A DNA stretch of 64,000 nucleotides from assembly GCA_002342065.1 (NCBI GenBank), contig DDPF01000010.1, positions 1 through 64,000 on the forward strand. Direction: 5' to 3'. The stretch comes from Bacteroidetes bacterium UBA2475 (GTDB lineage: Bacteria; Bacteroidota; Bacteroidia; B-17B0; Aurantibacillaceae). The notes beneath the pieces were generated by a model. It did no database searches, had not been told where the DNA came from, and saw only the letters and a program-made list of their open reading frames with translations. The position numbers and the translations under genes are program-made. Of the stretch, positions 59,006 to 64,000 are shown in pieces; within the stretch, counting starts at the first letter, position 1, and every line of letters begins with the position of its first letter.

Positions 59006-59749
59006 ATGTCTTTTAGCATAAAACTTGGAAATTTTCTTTACAAAAATGCATTTGGTTTATATAAACCAATGTATAAAATGTTTAAGAATAAGCAAGATGC
59101 TTTTGAAATTGATCTCTTAAAAAAACACATTCAAAAAAATGACGTGGTGCTGGATATTGGCGCCAATATAGGTTTCTACGCTACTATCCTTTCCGAAATT
59201 GTTGGAGAAAATGGTGTAGTACATTGTTTTGAGCCGGATACAAAGAACTTTGAACATTTAAAAAAAGCAACTGCAAATTTTAAGAACATTAAAATAAATA
59301 ATAAAGCGGTTGGACCAAGAACCGAAAAATTAAAGATCTATACTTCTAAAAATTTAAATGTAGATCACCGAACATACAAACCCGAAGAGTACGATAAAGA
59401 AATTGAAATTGATGCAGTAAGTATAGACGATCATTTATCATCTAACCCAACAGTAAATTTTATTAAAATGGATATACAGGGTTTTGAAATGCAGGCCATA
59501 CAGGGCATGCAACACATCCTGGAAAAAAATAAAGACGTAAAATTAATTTCTGAATTCTGGCCTTACGGTTTAAAAAAAGCAGGAAGTTCTGTTACAGATT
59601 ATTTTAATTTTTTAGTAAGTAAAGGTTTTAACTGTTATTTACTGGAAGAAAATTCTTTATTAAAATTAACTTCAGAAAAAGTAAAATCATTAGAGCCATT
59701 AGGCGAAGAACATTATTTTAATATTTTTGCTACCCAAACAAATGTTTAA
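59006..59749 (+). CDS. FkbM family methyltransferase
   Basis: 247 residues. SAM-binding motif VVLDIGANIGFYATILSEIV around residues 48-67, acidic loop VVHCFEPDTKNFEHLKKA, and the FkbM signature VNFIKMDIQGFEMQAIQGM. FkbM-type enzymes often O-methylate sugars in surface glycans. It starts 2 nt after the glycosyltransferase stop and overlaps the next gene by 8 nt. Confidence 0.88.
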   Translation: MSFSIKLGNFLYKNAFGLYKPMYKMFKNKQDAFEIDLLKKHIQKNDVVLDIGANIGFYATILSEIVGENGVVHCFEPDTKNFEHLKKATANFKNIKINNKAVGPRTEKLKIYTSKNLNVDHRTYKPEEYDKEIEIDAVSIDDHLSSNPTVNFIKMDIQGFEMQAIQGMQHILEKNKDVKLISEFWPYGLKKAGSSVTDYFNFLVSKGFNCYLLEENSLLKLTSEKVKSLEPLGEEHYFNIFATQTNV

Positions 59750-60494
59750 AAAGTATACCATACCTTTTGATCTTGATGACCCTAAAGCCACTTTAGCGCA
59801 CAGGGATATTATTTTGCAAAAGCCTTTTTTAAAACAGTTGTATAACGATTGGTATGAAGTTTTTATTAAGAAGTCTAAAGAAATTAAAAACGGTAAATAC
59901 CTTGAGATCGGTTCCGGTGGTGGCTTTTTAAAAGAAGTATTCCCCGAAGTAATTACCAGCGATATTTTAGCCTTGCCAAATGTTGATATGGTTTTTAGCG
60001 CCGAAGAAATGCCCTTTAAAGAAAATGAACTGGCTAGTATCGTCATGTTGAATGTTTTTCATCACATACCAAAACCGCATTTATTTTTAAAAGAAGCACA
60101 ACGCACTTTGGTAAAAGGCGGAAAGATAATAATGACCGAACCTGCCAATAGCGCACTTGGAAGATTTATTTACAAACGTTTTCATCACGAACCTTTTGAT
60201 GAGAGCGGACAAAGGGAAATTAAAGCCGGTAACCCGTTATCAAACAGTAACCAGGCCCTACCTCATATTTATTTTGAGCGCGATCTTGATATTTTTAAAA
60301 AAGATTTTCCGCAGTTGAAGATCAATTCCATAAAATACCATTCGCCTTTTTCATATATTATTAGTGGAGGCGTTTCAAGAAGTGCAATGCTTCCGTTTTT
60401 TATGTATAATTTCGTAAAAGCAATGGAATGGGTATTTTCGCCATTATCCAAACAATTTGGTTTATTTTGTACTATAGAAGTTGAAAAAATATAA
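59742..60494 (+). CDS. SAM-dependent methyltransferase (class I)
   Basis: 250 residues. SAM motif YLEIGSGGGFLKEVFPEV near residue 45-62, then VFSAEEMPFKENELASIVML and GGKIIMTEPANSALGRF, a Methyltransf_11 pattern. The start is taken as the ATG at 59742 (MFKKYTIPFD), overlapping the previous stop by 8 nt; a start 15 nt earlier is possible. The substrate is probably a glycan or its lipid carrier, judged from the operon. Confidence 0.82.
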   Translation: MFKKYTIPFDLDDPKATLAHRDIILQKPFLKQLYNDWYEVFIKKSKEIKNGKYLEIGSGGGFLKEVFPEVITSDILALPNVDMVFSAEEMPFKENELASIVMLNVFHHIPKPHLFLKEAQRTLVKGGKIIMTEPANSALGRFIYKRFHHEPFDESGQREIKAGNPLSNSNQALPHIYFERDLDIFKKDFPQLKINSIKYHSPFSYIISGGVSRSAMLPFFMYNFVKAMEWVFSPLSKQFGLFCTIEVEKI

Positions 60495-61916
60495 GTGGAA
60501 GGAACAAAACTTACATATTTTAATAATCTGGCTAAAAAACGTCGCAAGCGTACATTTGGTGCTTATTATTGGAAAGAAATTACCAACTACGCCAATTATT
60601 TTTCGCATGAAGACAGCTCTGTATTAGAAGTAGGCTGCGGTAGTGGCGATCTTTTAGCAAATATAGCAGGCTCTAAAAAAGTAGGTATCGATTTTAGTGA
60701 AGAATACATTGCATGGGCAAAAGAAAAACATGTCGGTAAAAATATTGAGTTCCATGTAATGGATGCCAATGATATTAAGATCGATCAAACCTTCGATCTT
60801 ATTGTGGTGAGTAATTTAATTGGCTTTGTTGACGATATTCAAAATGTATTTGAGCAGGTAAAAAAATGTTGTCACCCAAACACAAAAGTAATTGTTCAGT
60901 TCTATAATTCGTTTTGGGAGCCCCTTATTAAATTCTCAGAATTAATTGGCCTTAAACAAAAAACGCCCACACAAAACTGGTTAAGCACGCGCGACATTAA
61001 CAACTTACTTTTCATTTCAGGTTTTGATGTTTACCGTAACAGCAAGCGTTTGATCATCCCTTTCTTCTTCCCTATTCTATCTTTTATCTTTAACCGTTAT
61101 TTAGCAAAATTCCCCTTCTTCCGTTTTTTTACGTTGAACATTTACAGTTTTGCTAAACCATTGCCTGAAAATAACGAAGAAAAATACGATACTAAATATT
61201 CTACTACAGTTGTAATTCCTGCTCGTAACGAAAGTGGAAATATTGAAAATGCTATTTTACGTTTACCAAAATTTGGTAAGCATATCGAAATTATTTTTAT
61301 TGAAGGTAACAGCACCGACGATACCTGGCAAAAGATCCAGGAGATCCAGAAAAAATATGCGGCTACTCACGATATAAAAATTGGTCAGCAAAAAGGAAAA
61401 GGAAAAGGCGATGCCGTGCGTGAAGGTTATAGCATAGCTACCGGAGATATTTTAATGATATTAGATGCCGACTTAACTGTTCCACCGGAAGATCTACCAA
61501 AATTTTATAATGCCATCGCCAGTAATAAAGGAGATTTTATAAATGGTACACGTCTTGTTTACCCTATGGATAAAGAAGCTATGCGTTTTTTAAATTATTT
61601 AGGCAATCACTTTTTTAGCTGGGCTTTTACCTGGTTGTTAGATCAGCGTTTTAAAGATACATTGTGCGGTACTAAAGTTATGTTCCGCAAAGATTATGTA
61701 AAGCTAATTAAGAACAGAAAATATTTTGGGGAGTTCGATCCGTTTGGTGACTTTGATCTTTTATTTGGCGCACACAAACTAAATTTAAAAATTGTTGAAG
61801 TACCTATTCGTTATAAAGAGCGTACTTATGGCGAGACCAATATCTCCCGCTTTAAACATGGCGTTATATTATTGCGCATGTGTGCTTTCGCAAGCAGGAA
61901 GTGTAAGTTTATTTAG
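60495..61916 (+). CDS. Fusion of methyltransferase and family 2 glycosyltransferase
   Basis: 473 residues, starting at GTG immediately after the previous stop. The N-terminal half is a class I methyltransferase: VLEVGCGSGDLLANI, VGIDFSEEYIAWAKE, TFDLIVVSNLIGFVDD. The C-terminal half (from about residue 235) is a GT2 enzyme of the DPM1/polyprenyl-phosphate type: TTVVIPARNESGNIENAI, ILDADLTVPPEDLPK (D-x-D), NGTRLVYPMDKEAMRF, and DFDLLFGAHKLNLKIVEVPI. No membrane segments follow, unlike many Bacteroidota DPM1 homologues. The fusion would couple carrier glycosylation and methylation. Confidence 0.88.
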   Translation: MEGTKLTYFNNLAKKRRKRTFGAYYWKEITNYANYFSHEDSSVLEVGCGSGDLLANIAGSKKVGIDFSEEYIAWAKEKHVGKNIEFHVMDANDIKIDQTFDLIVVSNLIGFVDDIQNVFEQVKKCCHPNTKVIVQFYNSFWEPLIKFSELIGLKQKTPTQNWLSTRDINNLLFISGFDVYRNSKRLIIPFFFPILSFIFNRYLAKFPFFRFFTLNIYSFAKPLPENNEEKYDTKYSTTVVIPARNESGNIENAILRLPKFGKHIEIIFIEGNSTDDTWQKIQEIQKKYAATHDIKIGQQKGKGKGDAVREGYSIATGDILMILDADLTVPPEDLPKFYNAIASNKGDFINGTRLVYPMDKEAMRFLNYLGNHFFSWAFTWLLDQRFKDTLCGTKVMFRKDYVKLIKNRKYFGEFDPFGDFDLLFGAHKLNLKIVEVPIRYKERTYGETNISRFKHGVILLRMCAFASRKCKFI

Positions 61917-62328
61917 ACTCTAACGAGGTCATATAATCCTGCAAAATAATAATGGCGCTTATTACATCAACTGTTGCTTTATCCTGCCTGTCTTTCTTTT
62001 TTAAACCACCCATTAACATGGTTTGATGTGCCAAAGCGCTTGTAAAGCGTTCGTCGTAGCGTTCGATCTTTACATCCGGAAATTTTTTCTTTAAATGAAC
62101 CACGAATGGCTCAATAAAACGGGCGCTATCACTTTTATTATTTTGCAACGTTTTTGGTTCGCCCACAACAATAATATCTACTGTCTCCTTTTTTAAATAA
62201 TCATCTAAGAATTTAACCAGGTCTTTACTGTGAATGGAAGTTAAACCGCTGGCAATTAAACGTAAACTATCTGTAACAGCCAATCCAACACGTTTGCTGC
62301 CATAATCTATTGCTAAAATTCTTCCCAT
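61909..62328 (-). CDS. ruvX: Holliday junction resolvase-like RNase H fold protein YqgF
   Basis: 139 residues. RNase H-like fold with the acidic residues in ILAIDYGSKRVGLAVTD and YDERFTSALAHQTML, plus DKATVDVISAIIILQDYM (third acidic residue). The family trims 16S rRNA precursor 5' ends and has been called a Holliday junction resolvase. Normal length. It overlaps the end of the fusion gene by 8 nt in convergent orientation. Confidence 0.94.
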   Translation of the reverse strand: MGRILAIDYGSKRVGLAVTDSLRLIASGLTSIHSKDLVKFLDDYLKKETVDIIVVGEPKTLQNNKSDSARFIEPFVVHLKKKFPDVKIERYDERFTSALAHQTMLMGGLKKKDRQDKATVDVISAIIILQDYMTSLESK

Positions 62329-62360
62329 TTAAAGAGATAAAGTTACAAAATTAATTGGAC

Positions 62361-62446
62361 GCAAGATAAAAGACCCAAGACTCAAGACATAACTTTCTAA
62401 ACCTTCAAAACTTTTAACTTTGAAACTTAAAGTGTAACTTAGTTTT
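62361..62446. promoter_or_regulatory. Periodic repeat and three TAACTT words between ruvX and pfkA
   Basis: An AAGAC-type periodic tract (62361-62396: GCAAGATAAAAGACCCAAGA, then CTCAAGACAT) is followed by TAACTTTC (62390), TAACTTTG (62415) and TAACTTAG (62435), each close to the -7 consensus. The one at 62415-62422 is exact; the one at 62435 lies 4 nt before the pfkA ATG. Confidence 0.5.
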
Positions 62447-63418
62447 ATGATTAAAAAGATAGGCATATTAACTTCAGGAGGCGATTCGCCGGGGATGAAC
62501 GCTTGTATTCGCGCAATAGTAAGAACAGCTTTGTACCACAACATTGAGGTAATTGGATTTATAAAAGGCTATGAAGGTTTAATAGATAATGATTTTGTAG
62601 AATTAAAACGCGAAAGCGTTTCAGGTATTATACAAAAAGGCGGTACTATTTTAAAAACAGCGCGCAGCGCTCGCTTTATGAAAGAAGAAGGTATTTTACA
62701 AGCTGTAAAAAATTTAACTTCAAATAATGTAGATGCCATGGTTATTGTTGGTGGCGACGGTAGTTTTAAAGGCGCTATAGAATTAAGCAAACATATTTCT
62801 ATTCCTATCGTTGGCTGTGCCGGTACAATTGATAACGATCTTGTTGGAACAGATTTTACAATTGGTTACGATACCGCAATCAATACAGTGATTGATGCTA
62901 TTGATAAAATAAGGGATACAGCAGAAAGTCATGATCGTATTTTTGTGGTTGAAGTAATGGGACGTGATGCCGGATTAATTGCTTTACGTACTGCAATTGC
63001 CAGCGGTGCAGAAGCTTTGTTGGTTCCTGAACTAAAACACGATACGCAGTCTTTAATTTCTAAAATGAAGAATTGGCGAAGCACGAAGAGCAGTAAAATA
63101 ATTGTAGTAGCCGAAGGCGACCAAAGTGGTGGCGGTTTTAAAGTAGCTGATATGATAAAAACAAATTACCCGGAGTTTGATGTGCGCGTGAGTATTTTAG
63201 GTCATATACAACGCGGCGGTAACCCAAGTTGTATGGAACGTGTGAACGCGAGCATTGTTGGTTATAATTCTGTAAAAGCTTTAATGGCTGGCCACAAGAA
63301 TGAAATGATAGGCATCATCAACAAACAGGTTTCTTACACACCATTTGCAAAGGCTGTGAAACATCATCAAAAATTAAATAAAGACCTTGAAGAGCTTATT
63401 GAGATACTGAGTAGTTAG
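62447..63418 (+). CDS. pfkA: ATP-dependent 6-phosphofructokinase
   Basis: 323 residues, the bacterial glycolytic enzyme. ATP site ILTSGGDSPGMNACIRAIVR, GGDGSFKGA, the catalytic loop CAGTIDNDLVGTDFTIGYDTA (aspartate base), EVMGRDAGLIAL, and the fructose-6-phosphate-binding HIQRGGNPSCMER. All key residues are present and length is normal. It is followed by a word-type inverted repeat and a YiiX-like gene. Confidence 0.97.
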   Translation: MIKKIGILTSGGDSPGMNACIRAIVRTALYHNIEVIGFIKGYEGLIDNDFVELKRESVSGIIQKGGTILKTARSARFMKEEGILQAVKNLTSNNVDAMVIVGGDGSFKGAIELSKHISIPIVGCAGTIDNDLVGTDFTIGYDTAINTVIDAIDKIRDTAESHDRIFVVEVMGRDAGLIALRTAIASGAEALLVPELKHDTQSLISKMKNWRSTKSSKIIVVAEGDQSGGGFKVADMIKTNYPEFDVRVSILGHIQRGGNPSCMERVNASIVGYNSVKALMAGHKNEMIGIINKQVSYTPFAKAVKHHQKLNKDLEELIEILSS

Positions 63419-63420
63419 AT

Positions 63421-63502
63421 AAATGTAAAAAGGAAAAGGGAATTTGGAAAATGTAATAGAATATCGCCCATTTTCCCTTTTACCTCTTACATCTTCCATT
63501 TA
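63421..63502. repeat. Imperfect inverted repeat after pfkA
   Basis: AATGTAAAAAGGAAAAGGGA on the left and CCCTTTTACCTCTTACAT on the right are near complements about 80 bases apart end to end. It may end the pfkA transcript; it is another member of the word-built inverted-repeat type. Confidence 0.5.
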
Positions 63503-63564
63503 TTAAAGTTTGTTAACTCCTGTAACTTTCTTGCTTTTCAAACGTTTTAGTTAAAAATCCCATC

Positions 63565-64000
63565 ATGCGTAAGATCATTTTACTCTCCACCATTATTATT
63601 TCTTTTTTTGTATTTGGCTTTACTGCTTTTCATACAGTAGAAAAAACCAAAGCAGGTAAACCGCATAAGAACGGCGATATTATTTTTATCGTTAATCCTT
63701 CCGGACAAGGCAAGGCAATTCAATTAGCAACCAAATCAAAATACACACACGTTGGTGTTATCTTTTTTGAAGATGGCAAAGAATATGTTTATCATGCTGT
63801 GGAGCCCGTTACAAGAAGCACACTGGAAGGATTTGTTGGCATGAGTGCTGATGGCACTTATGAAATAAGAAGATTAAAAGACCAAACGCTTTTAACGCCC
63901 GAGGCAATAATTAAAATGTTATCTAACGCAAAATCAAAATTAGGTGTGCATTACGATATGGGTTTTAGTTGGGATGATAAAGAAATGTATTGTTCTGAAT
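63565..64000 (+). CDS. YiiX-like permuted papain-fold hydrolase (5' part)
   Basis: The first 145 codons of a gene cut by the window edge. Signal peptide (IILLSTIIISFFVFGFTAFH), then GKPHKNGDIIFIVNPSG, AIQLATKSKYTHVGVIF (catalytic histidine), and YDMGFSWDDKEMYCSE, where the cysteine is the expected nucleophile of YiiX/YaeF-type permuted NlpC/P60 proteins. These are exported cysteine hydrolases or transferases that act on lipids or peptides. The C-terminal part lies outside the window. Confidence 0.85.
   Translation, partial: MRKIILLSTIIISFFVFGFTAFHTVEKTKAGKPHKNGDIIFIVNPSGQGKAIQLATKSKYTHVGVIFFEDGKEYVYHAVEPVTRSTLEGFVGMSADGTYEIRRLKDQTLLTPEAIIKMLSNAKSKLGVHYDMGFSWDDKEMYCSE

Overview
The window is a 64 kb chromosomal segment of a gliding-type member of the Bacteroidota, probably from the Flavobacteriales or Sphingobacteriales side. 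The basis for this is low GC content, many promoter -7 elements of the Bacteroidota form TAnnTTTG, almost no Shine-Dalgarno sequences, a GldM gliding/type IX secretion protein, secreted proteins with type IX sorting domains of both type A and type B, GLPGLI and YtxJ family proteins, and a large outer-membrane beta-barrel receptor. There is no rRNA gene, no intact tRNA and no CRISPR array. The species cannot be named from sequence alone.

Layout. 1-2.3 kb: a secreted thioredoxin/six-hairpin protein and ytxJ, bracketed by two copies of a GC-rich hairpin repeat. 2.5-6 kb (minus): rplM-rpsI-rpsB, tsf and pyrH, with terminators after rpsB and tsf. 6.2-15.3 kb (plus): six tandem paralogous genes, each encoding signal peptide, TPR array, transmembrane helix and coiled coil. 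Each stops where related proteins continue into a SpoIIE/PP2C phosphatase domain. 15.3-25.4 kb: mostly minus-strand housekeeping genes (tatD, a TetR regulator, a full-length TPR-SpoIIE phosphatase, an exonuclease, ispH, a lipoprotein, xerD, a YciO/Sua5-like protein), plus aroQ and a type IX cargo protein. 25.7-29.1 kb: an outer-membrane receptor and a GLPGLI protein. 29.1-30.2 kb: a decayed, repeat-rich island with a 40-bp palindrome, a 22-bp inverted repeat, direct repeats, a tRNA-Ser 3' fragment and broken type IX cargo genes. 30.2-37.2 kb (minus): an arginase-family enzyme, orphan gldM, a RluA-type synthase, a thioredoxin-fold protein without its cysteines, an MbnP-like lipoprotein, yidD and a FAH-family enzyme. 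37.2-41.1 kb (plus): lhgO, dapA, a phosphoribosyltransferase and a GAF-SpoIIE phosphatase. 41.5-47.5 kb: a polysaccharide cluster (Wzy-like, two Wzz-like, flippase) with a divergent glycosyltransferase. 47.8-54.4 kb: a type IX cargo protein, waaA, a barrel protein, lipoprotein, ABC ATPase, RsuA-type synthase, YceI and MarR. 54.6-61.9 kb: a giant type IX adhesin-like protein followed by a four-gene glycosyltransferase/methyltransferase operon. 61.9-64 kb: ruvX, pfkA and the start of a YiiX-like hydrolase.

The strongest candidate for an undescribed system is the six-gene TPR array. All six genes start at GTG or TTG, are packed with overlaps or gaps of at most 6 nt, and keep a nearly invariant membrane/coiled-coil C-terminus while the TPR number varies (6 to 8). 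A complete TPR-SpoIIE phosphatase lies 2.5 kb away on the other strand. A second theme is transcription start: at least a dozen genes have the -7 element only 3-9 nt before the start codon, which predicts leaderless mRNAs. A third is non-coding architecture: several families of composite inverted repeats, a hairpin that buries the only strong Shine-Dalgarno seen (before marR), and tandem operator-like repeats before yceI and the tetR gene.
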